Shown piece after piece: positions 33,048-44,677 of a stretch of DNA of 64,000 nt; the stretch's first letter is position 1, and each line of letters begins with the position of its first letter. A program made the position numbers and the translations under genes. The stretch covers positions 47,130,825 through 47,194,824 of the forward strand of contig NC_135212.1 of the NCBI RefSeq assembly GCF_052324685.1, written 5' to 3'. Under the pieces are notes generated by a model. It searched no databases. It saw only the letters and a program-made list of their open reading frames with translations, and was not told the origin of the DNA. This DNA comes from Brachyhypopomus gauderio (lineage: Eukaryota > Chordata > Actinopteri > Gymnotiformes > Hypopomidae).

Positions 33048-33205
33048 GAGCGGGATATTTTGAGCGTACTTTCAAATGCGCTAATGAATGAGTTTAACAT
33101 ATGCCTAGATAGCACAGGCACGTCCCTGAGATGCAACATTAACATCAGAATATCGCCCAAGCATTGGGTTCTATTTTCAAATGTCGTATGCGTCAGAGGT
33201 GGGGT
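33048..33205. mobile_element. fragment of a Harbinger-associated repeat
   Basis: It is homologous in reverse orientation to about 40347-40500, next to the Harbinger transposase fragment. Both contain a segment that reads LMNEFNICLDSTGTSLR in one frame. It joins directly to the end of the zp3 downstream homology (about 33036). Confidence 0.55.
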
Positions 33206-33377
33206 GTTTTTTTTTTTATTTATTTATTTTTTTTGTCTGATTCAATGGTCCTACATTGCTAAAGTGTCAGAATTACATCACTAATCACATTCTGATGCTT
33301 TGGCGACTAATTGCAAGTTGGCTGGAAAAAAAAAAACTTTTGCATCAGGACATAATAGCTTTTGTAATGCAGTAAGT

Positions 33378-33805
33378 TGTCACGTAGGGCTACACCCCCT
33401 ATCCTAGCTGTCACTCCGGTTTCCCTGTTCCTCGTGTCTGTGTTCCCTGCTCGTTGATCCTGCCTTGTCTGTTTCTATTGTTTCCCCTCGTCTGCCAAGC
33501 CCGTGTCATTGTCTTCACCTGTGTCTTGTCTAGTTCTGTGTATTTATAGTCCCAGTGTTTTGTGTGCTTCATGTATCTTTGTTCTAGTTCTCTGACTCTG
33601 GTAGTAGTGATTTGTGTTTCCCCATTTTGTTCCTGCCTGTTCCGTTTCCCTGCTTGGTTTTGTGAATACTCCTTAGTATGTCGTTGTTCGATGATCTGAC
33701 CCGTGCTATCCTTTTCGACACTGAATATGGACTTCCCTTTAATAAATCTCACTCTCCTCAGCATTTGTGTCCGCCTCTATGCTCTGCATCACGCAGAACG
33801 TTACA
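33378..33805 (+). mobile_element. solo LTR (family 1, second copy)
   Basis: Starts TGTCACG, ends CGTTACA, with AATAAA near 33741. It is similar along its length to the LTR at 2385-2816, including the shared CTAGCTGTCACTCCGG near the 5' end and AATAAATCTC near the 3' end. The flanks AAGT and ATGT are only a doubtful duplication, so it is probably older. Confidence 0.8.
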
Positions 33806-34301
33806 ATGTTTTTATTTGTGATTTTTTTTTTTTTTACTTGCATGGCTGAATCAACATTTAAGACAGGGGACAGTAGTTTATCTAGACTCCAGCTTCCCAA
33901 AAATGAAGTTTTGATGGATCAACTGGTCTGATTTATGCAAACAATATAAATTCTAATTTAAATGTTACAAACTGTAAAACAAAAACTAGAAACTGTATGT
34001 ATGTTCATAGTGCTGGGGAGATAACTATGTAGCTATCCGAGGTATAGGTTAGCTAGATTAGCTATAGGTAAGTGTTCGCCAGTGATGGCCAACTGTTTTA
34101 TGAAATATTATCTTGGTTCTTGGTAAGAATAAGCATATGTGATATGTAATTCTAGCTGTAATTGTGCATAATTGGCCAACTCCAAGCATGGATTTTGAAT
34201 GGGTTGCAGTCACTCAAGATTTTGCCCAGAAGCTGATACCCAGCATGCTGAGGCAGAAGTCTTAAAGGTCAACACTGTAAATATTAAGTCTTCATCTAAA
34301 A
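33806..34301. other. intergenic stretch
   Basis: No gene is recognised. It is A/T-rich with poly-T near 33822. Confidence 0.5.
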
Positions 34302-35811
34302 TAGAGATGCACCGATTCACGTTATTCACTTCTGATACCGATTCAGATATCTGAGGCTTAGTATTGGCCGATACCGATCCGATACCAATCTGATAGAGTA
34401 AAACAGTGCTGAATTGACTTAAAACAATTTTTTTTTAAAACAGACATACTCAATTACAAGTTTATTGAAAATTCTGCACCAGTACAGCACAATTAAACAC
34501 ACACAAAAACAACACAACTTGCATTTGTTCAGTCAGTGCAATTATGACTATAACATTGAATGTAAAATAATACCAAAGAACCTGAAACTGACAAACAATA
34601 TGATCACAACTTTGGTCAAACATGAAAAAAATAAACTGCAAGAAACCTTTGAGATTGTTCAGGAATTCAAAATATAATTTAAAATAAATAAGGAGTTAGT
34701 TAGGCTAGTTCGCTAGCACAGATATCATGCAGAGCACAAAGCATGTAACGGTCAGAAATATGCATACTGTCTCTTTAAGGGAGCAAGCTGTAGCACATAT
34801 AGATTATTTTATTTTTATTTTTTTTAGCTTTATACCATACACCGACTCAGACCACTGGTCCACGCTCTTTATTTTATTTCTGTAAGTAACGCATTCAATG
34901 AGCTTTGGACAGCTCACCAGTTCATGTATGAACAGTCAAGTAGTGCTGGAGCCCAGGTTTATTTTGGTCAACCAGCAAATAAACCGAGTTTGTCAGGTAA
35001 ATGTTCCTTCCCCTGTTTTTGAGGGGTGTTTCTTTATACTACCACATATCGTTTTGGACAACACTGCAACGAATATGATGTGCCAAGTATAAACGCCTTC
35101 ACCGCTCGCGCAGGTTCGCACGCTACAGTCACTCGCGAAAGTATAATTCAGCCTTTACATAATTTCGAGAGGTGCACGACCTCACGAAGCAACAGTGTGC
35201 GAGGCCCTCGCGCACTGATAGAGCCACTGCAATTACGTCATTTTCGCGTGACGTGTAAAGTATAAACCATGGCTGTGTTCGAAATAGTCTACTACATATT
35301 ACTGGAATACTGATCGAGCCCCAAATCAGTATGTCGTATGCAGTATGTGACCAAAATGAAAATTTCCAGTACACGAAACATACCCGGATGACTTACTACT
35401 TCCGCATAATATTCCAGTACGCGAACAGAGCTATCTTCGTGGTGTACTGCATCCCATCATGCAACGCTACGTTCACGTGACCCCGTAGTGTGCTTTGCTT
35501 TTGTCGCATACTGGAAACTGTACTGCATACTACTACGAGGACCAGTATGCAGTATCCAGTATATACAGAGTCCAGTATGCAGTATCCAGTATGTAGTAAT
35601 CTATTTCGAACACAGCCCTAGCTTAAGTGGAATAACACCAGTGCGAGTACGAGTCAGTGATTCACCTCTCCTCTGTGTGCTTCTGTTTCACTCACCTGTT
35701 AACTGTCCAAGTTCACTTCTATCCGGGTCTAACCGATAATTCTAACCGATCTAGAATTTTTTCCAATATCGGGACCGATACAGATATTAATATCGGATCG
35801 GTGCATCCCTA
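34302..35811. mobile_element. hAT-like element with a nested inverted-repeat element
   Basis: The termini TAGAGATGCACCGAT and ATCGGTGCATCCCTA are inverted, with GATACCGAT-rich subterminal repeats. The flanking octamers ATCTAAAA and ATTTTAAA agree at six of eight positions, fitting an old hAT insertion. No transposase is recognised in the 1.5 kb. Confidence 0.7.
35271..35617. mobile_element. nested MITE
   Basis: The ends GGCTGTGTTCGAAATAG and CTATTTCGAACACAGCC are perfect inverted repeats. Inside are repeated CCAGTATGCAGTAT motifs. It lies within the hAT-like element and has no coding sequence. The target-site duplication is unclear. Confidence 0.75.
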
Positions 35812-35975
35812 ATTTTAAACAGTGTATTTGTAATTAAATTAATGTTTGAAATGCTTATAATTGAACTTCATTAGGCTATACCATATAAACATCTGACAAA
35901 AACATTTAGACAAACTTTGTGAAAACTAAAACTTGTGCTATTCTCAACACTTTTGGGCACAACTGTATAGTCTTA

Positions 35976-37489
35976 TGGCGCATTTCCACTAGGGCCTGCT
36001 TGGCGTGGTACGGTTCGATACGGATCGATTCGCAACGGAACGGTACGGTCGCGTTGTGTTTCCATTACAATGGTGGACCAACACAATGTGGGTGGAGTCG
36101 CTGTTGGCGCGCGGGTTGTAGTGTCGTGACATCATTTGTATGCGACCACAACACCAGTCGATGCCCCTTAACACATAGCATTATTGTATCTTATTTATCT
36201 TTATCTTCATTATTGTATGTGGTTGCTCTAATTATTGATAATAATTTGGTATTACTCAAACAGGCTGAACACACCCTGCATAAAAAGCATCAGTCATACA
36301 ATCAAATGAAATCAAACTTTATTATTATGAAATATAGATATTTAAAGTACAACACATGTAAATAATATAGTTATAGTTAAAAAAGTGCAAAAAGCAAATT
36401 ACCTAAAAATAACGTATAGCTTTATATGAAATAAATATTTATAGTACTACAAGCAACATTTTGTGTGCTTTTACTGGCGTCTGTCTCGCATGGTGTTCAC
36501 AAGTTCGTCAAGCACCCCGAGGAAAGCCCGGTTGAAGGAAACATTTTCCACCAACTCCGCTCGCCTCGTCAGTGGAAGGGGAATCTTGAACGTAAAAAAT
36601 AACAAATATTAAACACAAGCATTCCCGTGAAAGCAACAACAATATAGCGTAACTGCACAAAATGTGTAGCACGTCATCGCTGCTCATGCTTTGTTTATGG
36701 CTACAGCTAACTAGCAAGGCTAAGAGCTAGCTATTGTACAGTAGTGACTGTGGTGGTAACATTAACTACAAACACAGCTCTAAATTCCTGCGTTTACAAT
36801 AGATGCGTTCATATTACGTTCACAATACACTCACAATACACTCACCATTCTCCGTGGCCTCCAGCACCAACATTGCCGTGTCTGTCCAGCACGTTTTCTC
36901 TTCCGTTACTGGCTGGCCGGTGACCGTATATGACATCCATTTGCTGGAACCATTTCCAGTCTTTGCGGTTTGCTCCGCTGCGTCCGTTATGGTCCTTCAC
37001 CGCCCGGTAATCGCTTTTAAGCTTTTTTAGCTTGGACCGACCGGCACTGCTGAATGGACCGCTGGTAGCCATGAGTGGCCATTAGCGCGGAAACCTCGCT
37101 AAAAACCTTTACATTTCTAGTGGCCCTGTCCAGTTTGCCCTGGATTTTTTGATCGCTAATTATTAACAGAAAGGTTTGTACATCGGCGTTTGACCAGGGA
37201 ACAGACTTCGTTCCTTGGGTTTTAAAAATGGCTGAGGAGTCCATAGCATAGCGGAGGAGTCGCTCTCCTGACGCAACCTGTGACGACACTCCCTGGCCAA
37301 TCAGTGTCATGCTGTTCCTCCACATCACAGAACTGTACCGCTTCGGAACGGTTAGAACCTCGAGCGAGTCGGTACGAAAATAGTACCCGAAGGGGCCGGC
37401 TAACTGGGACCTGGTACTAATGGAAACACTCACAAACCGTCGCGAATCGAACCGTATCGCGCCAAGTAGGCCCTAGTGGAAATGCGCCA
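35976..37489 (-). mobile_element. PIF/Harbinger-type element carrying only a Myb-like gene
   Basis: The ends TGGCGCATTTCCACTAGGGC and its inverse are near-perfect terminal repeats. They are followed by imperfect inverted CGGTTCGATACGG-type sequence. The flanking duplication TTA (35973-35975, 37490-37492) is the Harbinger target preference. The 1514 bp encode a Myb/SANT-like protein on the minus strand but no transposase, so the element is deleted or non-autonomous. Confidence 0.8.
36845..37433 (-). pseudogene. Harbinger Myb/SANT-like DNA-binding protein, frameshifted
   Basis: Two overlapping minus frames cover one protein. The upstream frame (37433-37017) includes PWSNADVQTFLLIISD and ATHGYQRSIQQCR. 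The downstream frame (to about 36845) continues KLKKLKSDYRAVKDHNGRSG and WKWFQQMDVIYGHRPASNGR. They overlap near 37030-37060, where a single-base change of frame breaks the gene. Known for the family: Harbinger elements carry a trihelix/Myb-like protein that binds DNA and helps import the transposase. Without its partner transposase and with the frameshift, it is not functional here. Confidence 0.7.
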
Positions 37490-37689
37490 TTATACTCCTA
37501 CTGGAACTAAACTGAGTTCTTTAGAACCATTCTGTAGAAGATCCTTTCAATTAATGATTTGTTATTGAATCACTTGAGGTTCTATAAAGAACTCTTAATG
37601 GTTCTTCAGAGTACCCTTTCAAAAAAACCAAGAACCATACACCCACGCAGACAACAGTTTAAGAACCTGTTTTAAGAGTGAGGAGTATT

Positions 37690-38160
37690 GATTTGTGTCA
37701 GCTGTGAAAGAGTAGTAAAGTCATCATCAGGTTCAGAGGGATGTTAAGCTCATTAGCAGAGGGTGGGGCTGCAAGCCTCCTTTATGGTATAAAATGGAAT
37801 GGTCAAGCATGACTTCAGCATATGGTCTTGACCAGGTGTCTGGCTGTTGTGACACCACCTGTAGCTTCCGGACGGGTTGAGACTTGTCTGCGAATGGAGG
37901 TACGTGCGAGTGGATTTGTTGTTTATGCAGGCCATTCTTGCTACAATACCTGATCCTTCTTGAAGTTCTGGGGCTGGGACTAGAGGTGCTGGGGATTTGC
38001 ATACAAGCATACACTAAACCCCTTTCCCTTTTTTTTGCAGGTACACAGCTGGAAGGTAATCTTTGGTCCCATCATGGTTAAGGAGAGTGCTTGATGGCCC
38101 CTGTCTTGATTGAAATAAACCAGTACTGTGATTCCACAACCTGTTCTCTGTTGCTATGCT
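37690..38160 (+). pseudogene. internally deleted zp3 (promoter fused to exons 7-8)
   Basis: A zp3-like promoter with E-box CAGCTG (37699-37704) and a canonical TATAAAA (37788-37794) runs straight into exon 7 sequence (AYGLDQV, about 37825). Exons 1-6 are missing. Exon 7 has Cys replaced by Ser in the CGCC cluster, and an in-frame TGA ends the frame after RTG. The donor GTACGT, a T-rich acceptor TTTTTTTTGCAG (about 38029-38040), exon 8 ending in VKESA and AATAAA (38114-38119) are all kept. It cannot make a ZP protein but could still be transcribed and spliced. Confidence 0.8.
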
Positions 38161-39789
38161 ATTGGGCTAAGTTGCCTTCATGCAACTCTCCACAATTGCT
38201 TAATGATGGATTAGGCAAGGCTTTCAATATCTGGCTGGACACATCATGGAATTGTTGGCTTCTTTTATCAAGGGACTTGACAGTCTCTATTTGTAGTGGA
38301 GGGGGAGGGGCAGTGATTGTAGGAGGTAGGAAGTATGCTTAATGCAATTAATGGAATGTCCTAATGTTGGACTGATATCTAAAGCTCACAGGCTTTATGC
38401 AAATGTATAGCTCAGTTTCTCCACAGGAGAATTTAAGCCCTTTGAGACCATCATTCCAAACTTTCATGCTCTGCAGTTTGTGGAGCTACTGATAGAAATC
38501 TATCCAACTGTACTTCCAGACAGGCATGTAAGGCTGAAATTGCTTGCTGTCTAATGATCCAGATCAGTACTAAATTTGAGCAATTTTTTTTTTTAACAGT
38601 GACTCATTTGGATTTCCAGTGCATATTCTACAATTACAAAGCTTATCTTAAAGGTGACCTACCATTACTTACAAGGAACTTGGGGAGGGGGTGATGAAGT
38701 TCCTTTTTAGAGTAACACCAGGTGACCCATGCTTCTGTATAACTTGGTATTGATTAGTTCACATTTCAAGTGTATGGAAAAAGACCCAAGATGTATGGTT
38801 TCAGCTTCTATAGCAGTTTCCACACACTGTCGCAGCACTGTAAGGTCAAGTGTTCTTTCACCTTCTTTATAGCAAATTGCTAAATGATATGTACACACCA
38901 CTACATCCAGACCCCAGTTTGTTTTTTGTAGAATTATGTGTCTGGTATTATTAATGTTGGAGTCCATCTGCCTTCTTTTCATGACATTTACTTCAAGTTT
39001 AGGTTTTATTGGCAATCTTTCGTAGTTTGGATATGTGATCACTAAATTGTGGTTAAACCTGTAGTGGGATATACTGCTAATACTTTATTTTTAAGACAAG
39101 CCTGGCTTATTTTGCTCAAATTTGGTTCCATGAAAGAGGCTAGACTTGCCTGGCTCAGTTACTACAGCAACATGTACGTTTGTACAAACCTCCTCTGTAC
39201 CAGGCTAGAGTTGAAGCGTCGCTTAGCTGGACCGCTTCTAATAGCTGAGCAGTGTGATGTCATAGCCTCGCCATCCGGGAAACAAAATTGAGGAACAAGA
39301 TTCCGCTGCAGTTCTATCCATTAAATTGCTGTGGATGTAGCATATCAAATCATATCTTTATACATTTAATTGAGTACTGCAATTATTCGTTTGGAATTAT
39401 TGCAGTTTATTATTAAAATTTAATAATTATATTTCCAAACGCAATTTATATTTCGATCTTCAGAGTACATATTCATTGTTAGTGAGGTTTCTGCACATTT
39501 CAATGTATTGGTTTAATCTTAAATTCAGTACAGTGTCTAATCGAGGTTATGGTCCACAAACATACATTAGCATAAACTCTATATCACAAAAAATTGTGTT
39601 CAAATTACAAGGAAATCATATCACTCTGCAATTCACATATTTTCAGTATAAATAATGTAAATGTGTGGTTAACTAAATGGTGCAAAAAGGAAATGGATAC
39701 AGACAACTACTTTACCAAGATATTCATACAGGTGATACAAATAATCCAAAATGTAGTCTATAAAAAGAGCAGCTAACAGTGAAGGCTGA
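38161..39789. other. intergenic stretch
   Basis: No gene is recognised. A 111-codon minus frame (38707-39042) has no visible domain. Confidence 0.45.
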
Positions 39790-40212
39790 TTGACCATGGC
39801 ATGCCCATTTGTAGAGAATCCAGTAGATGAGGGAGTGCATGTAGTGCGCAGAGCATTCATGCTACCAGCTCCAAGGTCATTCCAGGACAGGACAGATCCA
39901 CTGGGCTTTCCGGATGACTACTTATTTGAGCGCTACAGGTTCAGAATACACAGTATTATATATCTTTGTAAATTACTGGGGCCATATATTGAGAAGACCA
40001 CTAGATGTAGTAAAGCTCTTACCAAACCCCAAACAGTCTGTATCGCTTTGCGCTTCTTTGCCAGTGGCGCATTTTTGTACAACGTTGGGGATGCAGAACA
40101 TCTTAGTAAGGCAACGGTCTGCTGCGAAATTCAAAAGGTTTACCTTGCGCTTGAGCCCTTCCTTAATATATTCATCAAATTCCACAATGATGGGGTATCT
40201 GCCATTTTGCTC
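39790..40212 (+). pseudogene. Harbinger (HARBI1-like) transposase, N-terminal fragment
   Basis: 141 residues match the start of Harbinger transposases: the MACPFVENPVDEG start, PDDYLFERYRF, LCKLLGPYI, the conserved ALRFFASGAFLYNVGDAEHL and KATVC. The frame ends after KFHNDG. The region that carries the catalytic DDE residues in this family is absent, so it is a truncated remnant. The related nuclease-like host protein HARBI1 derives from the same family, but this short, truncated piece amid transposon debris is not a host gene. Confidence 0.8.
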
Positions 40213-41337
40213 TAAAGCAAGGTCTTCTGCAGGAGTGAGGGCTGCTACAGGAGGCCCATCACCAGTAGCAGTTTTCTTCCTGGTTGCTAAAATATTTTGT
40301 TATTTTGACATTTCAGCGATGTAGGAGCATTGAAACACTTTATAGCACCCCTGACACGTACGACGTTCGAAAATAGAACAAAATACTTGGGCGACATTCT
40401 GATAATGTTTCATCTCAGGGACGTGCCTGTGCTATCTAGGCATATGTTAAACTCATTCATTAGTGTATTTGAAAGTACGCTCAAAATATCCCTTTCATTA
40501 ACCTTTTGTGACATCATTCTGGGTTCATTACATGGCATCATAAGTGTTATCAGAAAAATCAATTTGTAATTACCATTTTTAAAAGACATTGTGAAGAGTT
40601 GAAATAAAAATGCTCCTGCGCTGCTCATTCACCTCACCACTCCATGGTGGTCACCATTTCTATCAGAAGAACGCTTTAGTCATTTGTCAAACTCTTGTTT
40701 TTGTACAGTCAAAAAAAATATTAGCAAGGCAGAGGAATGAACACTGAAGCTGTGTTGCACCATGTTCCCCCTCCAGTAAGCACATGTATTTGCATGTTTA
40801 AATATTAGTTCAAGTCATTAGTATTTTGACAGCTTTCTGATGGTCAACAAATGCAGATGCAAAAGTGTACCCATCTAGATACACTACACCCCCCTTCTAA
40901 TTCAGATCCTTGAGCAATTTGGTCAAGTTAAAAAGCACTAACTACTTTTTCCAGAAAGTAGTTTAATATTAATCCAGAGATTGTCAAAATAAGCTTTGCT
41001 TGTATAGAACAGCACAGACGAGTCAGTCCCACTAAAGGCCTTGGTCAAACCAAGATTAAGGTTTACATGTATCCTAGGCCAATTTTACAGATTCAAGGTA
41101 GGCTAGATCAGCATCATGATCCACAATTACATACCATGTGAACTTCATGGAAGACCTACATGACAAGGAAAGTCCTTTTCATAATATGCACATTTATCCT
41201 CCATCAGCTTCAATCAACCTGTGTTACTGGTTTTGGCATCCAACAAAATTTACCTGAGTCAATTGCATGTCTAAATCTGGCTCATATTTGGGATAGGGAC
41301 AATGTATAAACCATAGTTTTGGTTGACACTTGAATTA
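40213..41337. other. intergenic stretch with Harbinger debris
   Basis: Bases 40347-40500 are the inverted partner of 33048-33205. Beyond that I see nothing recognisable. Confidence 0.45.
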
Positions 41338-41390
41338 CACAGGACAGGTTATGTATTCACAGCTCTGGTTTATTTCAAGACACTAGGCCA
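41338..41390 (-). pseudogene. zp3 3' UTR scrap
   Basis: On the minus strand this matches the zp3 end: GTCTTGAAATAAACCAG followed, after a gap, by AACCTGTCCTGTGT. It lies right at the left edge of the first array unit, so the unit boundary coincides with another zp3 3' end. Confidence 0.6.
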
Positions 41391-42074
41391 TATAGCAAAA
41401 TACAGAAAATTGAAACTTCCCCACAAAATGTAAAAATATTGAAATTCATTTTTGGGTGAAAAATTACTGAAGATGGTTCAGAATTGAGGTTCATATCAAT
41501 TCTAGAAGAATTACACATTCACTGGAGAGAATTCCCAAAGAAAGTCCTTCTACACATGGAAACCCATTTGGAGTAATGGGTATCATGTTGCCCATAGGCA
41601 ATGAAGTAGTGGTGCAATGCTGTGGCTGTTGTCCTGACCCCTCCTTGCACCAGAGAGTTCAGGTTAAGGGGAAGACTGCACAATAGGCTGCCATTTCCAT
41701 TAGCATGTGACGGGATGTAAAAAAAGGTACAGGAATCGGTGTGACCTCATTCCTTGGAAGGTGCCACTAGCCCAATGCTTCAATGATGGACAAGCTAAAA
41801 TCAGTACCAACCACCCAAATGCAGACCCCTATTGACAGGGAGCATTGAATCCTGAGCATGAGGAAATGCTAGTCTGCTATGAATACCTAGAAGGCTAGCC
41901 TTGTACACAAGGCCATAGAGGCACAAGCATACAAGTTTAAAGACCCTGGATTAAGCACTCTAACCATAATGCAAACTAGTTGTGGAAGTAGACCTACAAC
42001 AGATTCAGCCCAATTGCATAGCAACACAGGACAGGTTGTCGAGTCACAGTACTAGTTTATTTCAATCAAGACCA

Positions 42075-43976
42075 TCAAGCACTCTCCTTAACCATGATGG
42101 GTCCAAGGATTACTTCTCCTTCCAGCAGAGTACCTGCAAAAAAAAAAAAAAAAAAAAAAGGGGTAGGGATTTAGGCTCCGCTTGCAAGTCCACGTCACCT
42201 CTAGTCCAAGCTGCAGACCTTCTCCAAGAATGATCAGGTACTGGCAGAGCATGGCATGCACGTACCTTTGTCCTCAGACAAGTCTCGCCCCTTCCGGGAG
42301 CTACAGGTGGTGTCGCAACAGCCACACACCTGGTCAAGACCATACGCTGCAGTCCACCTGTGAAGCCAGAATAGCCAAGCTTACCAGCTAGGCCTCACCA
42401 GTAACCTGCTGGTTTCAGAACCACAGCCACATACCTGTTGCTAGAGAACGAACAAGCTTTGTGCTCAGGATCAGCAGCGTAAGAAGCTGGAGTTGCCTTC
42501 ATAAAGCATGTGAAGTAGAGCTGGAAAGACAGGGGTTAGTTCAGACAGCCAGTCATTCTACTCACCCCCCCTACCAAACATGCTTACATACCAAACCACT
42601 GTTGTCCTGCTGAAACCTGAATGCCTCCAACTGAAACCTCAGCTTGTCTGCTTCAGTTTGGGGCAGGAAGTGAGAATGGGAACCTGTGAGCTTGGCATCA
42701 ATCAGGCACCTGCAATCATTTGTGCAGTCAGACCACAACTAGCTGATCTCTACAGCCATCACAAAGCCCACAAGGAAGCCACTCACCCATGGTTATCTAT
42801 GAAGGCATAACTAGGGACTGCATTCACATCAGGAAAGACAGTGGCCACACAGGTGTCCAGATACACACGAAGGGGCACGTGGTAGAACTGAATTACAGAT
42901 GCCTCAACACTGATCACATCATGCAGGAAGTACTGGTTGGAGAGCCTTTCAGACGTCCAGTCATCTGGAGAAGAAACCTCATTAGGTCCAGTTCAGGCAC
43001 AGCTCATCAGTAGGTATGGTGTAGCCATGGGACAAACCTGTCATGAGTCTCAGGGAGAAGACAAGCTGTTCCTCAGCAACTTGGGTAGAAGCATATGGGA
43101 TCCAGGCAGGCATCAGAGCATTGCTGCTTACATTGTGGAACCTACAAAGCATTTTATGGCCATCAGATTGAACAGAGCCTTCCAAATAATACTGAACATC
43201 ACATCTGGTAGGGTCCAATACCTTGGATAGTGACACTCGATGCGAACCTCAGCACCAACGGTTCTCACAATAGGAGTGTGAGCAAAATTGTGGGGAACAT
43301 AGCGGACGTAGAAGACGTAGACCAGCTCATCTGGAGTCATCTGTTAAGAAAGAAGTGGTTATTGCATGCAGGTTTAAAGCAGCACTGAAGCATTCACTTC
43401 ATAGACACTCACACTGGTAGTACTGTTGCAGGCCTGCAGTGCTGACTGGAAGATGAGGACTTGAGCAGCACGGTCCTCCCCACTGACGGCACAGTTTCCC
43501 AGGGTGATCTCAGATGGATTTATCAGCTCACCGGTTCCAAACAGGTCCTTCTTGACCTCCACATGTATGCCAGTCTCACCACACTCTGCTGCTACACTTG
43601 CAGTAGGAACAGGGGGGCTCATCTGAAACTGCATTAGTGGCTGTCTTGCTGGTAGTTGAGGGTCATTGGGGAAGTGCCATGCCACCTGCTTCACAGGTCC
43701 CTGAAATACTTGCTGGGACTGAACGTTGGAAGGCTGCTGCACAGGTATCTGCACAGGATTCCAAGACTGCTGGCTAAATGATCCTTGGACAGGCCCTGTG
43801 GGGTTAGAAACATGGCTCCCCTGAGATGACCCTCCAGCTACCACTTGCCTTCTTGCTTGTTGCTGCAAATTAGATTGTAGTCCAGTTGGAAGTTGGGATC
43901 TGACCATTCCTGCTTGCCATGCCTCAGATACCACCAGCAAAATCACCACACAAAGGCCCACTTTGCCTAAACCCAT
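42075..43976 (-). CDS. zp3: zona pellucida sperm-binding protein 3 (zp3), copy B
   Basis: Exons on the minus strand: 43976-43413, 43340-43222, 43141-43038, 42964-42787, 42709-42592, 42520-42435, 42357-42266, 42133-42075. The gene structure and the 439-residue product match copy A. I noticed only silent or intronic differences, such as GTC for GTG in exon 4, two bases missing in intron 1, and a 22-base pyrimidine tract (T on the sense strand) before exon 8 where copy A has 8. All splice sites are intact. It is a secreted egg-envelope ZP-domain protein, and the polyadenylation signal is at 42061-42056. Confidence 0.92.
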
Positions 43977-44677
43977 TGTAAATCTCCCTAGAGTCTCCAG
44001 ACATACTCAACCTGCCTGGTCTTTCTCTTTTTGTACAATATTGTAGGCTCACACCTCCAATCCCTTTCTAATAGGATTAATGTCCTTCTGAGCCTGTTGA
44101 GTCATGTATTACTCTGACTCACAGCTGACAGCAATTAAGTCTTTTCATTTAAATCTTGGAGTTAATTGACCCATACCATGAATGAACTGAGCACTATTGG
44201 GTATTGGACATATATCAAATCAACACATACAGTTTGCTAAATAAATTAATAAGTTAGTAAAGTTAGTAGTTTAGTATTTTCACACAACACTATTGCACAC
44301 CATTGTAATATACATCAAATCCTTATACATGAATGTAACTTGTGGATAAATATTGCATGACTTGATTTGCTGTAATATTTTTTGTGAGACATTTAATTTA
44401 TCCCTCATACAGAAGACAAGACATTAACCAAAGAGGCTAAATTACAGATGCTTCAACATTGATGATATTGTTCAGGAATTACTGATTCAAGGGAATTTCA
44501 TTCAACTTGAAAATAAACCTAATTCGAAGGTCCAGATCATGCAAAGACTTGATTAATTAGCTCTGAAACCGTTATATAAATATGTCCTGCACCATACATA
44601 TAAATTAATTAATTAGGTGGAAATTAGGGCCCTGTCCTGCCATTGGTTGGTCATAAAGAACAATATGAGCTGACATG

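Noticed and set aside
42580-43230. plus frames of 74-97 codons over zp3 copy B (repeated in all copies)
   Set aside because: Antisense shadows of zp3 exons, conserved only because the copies are near-identical.
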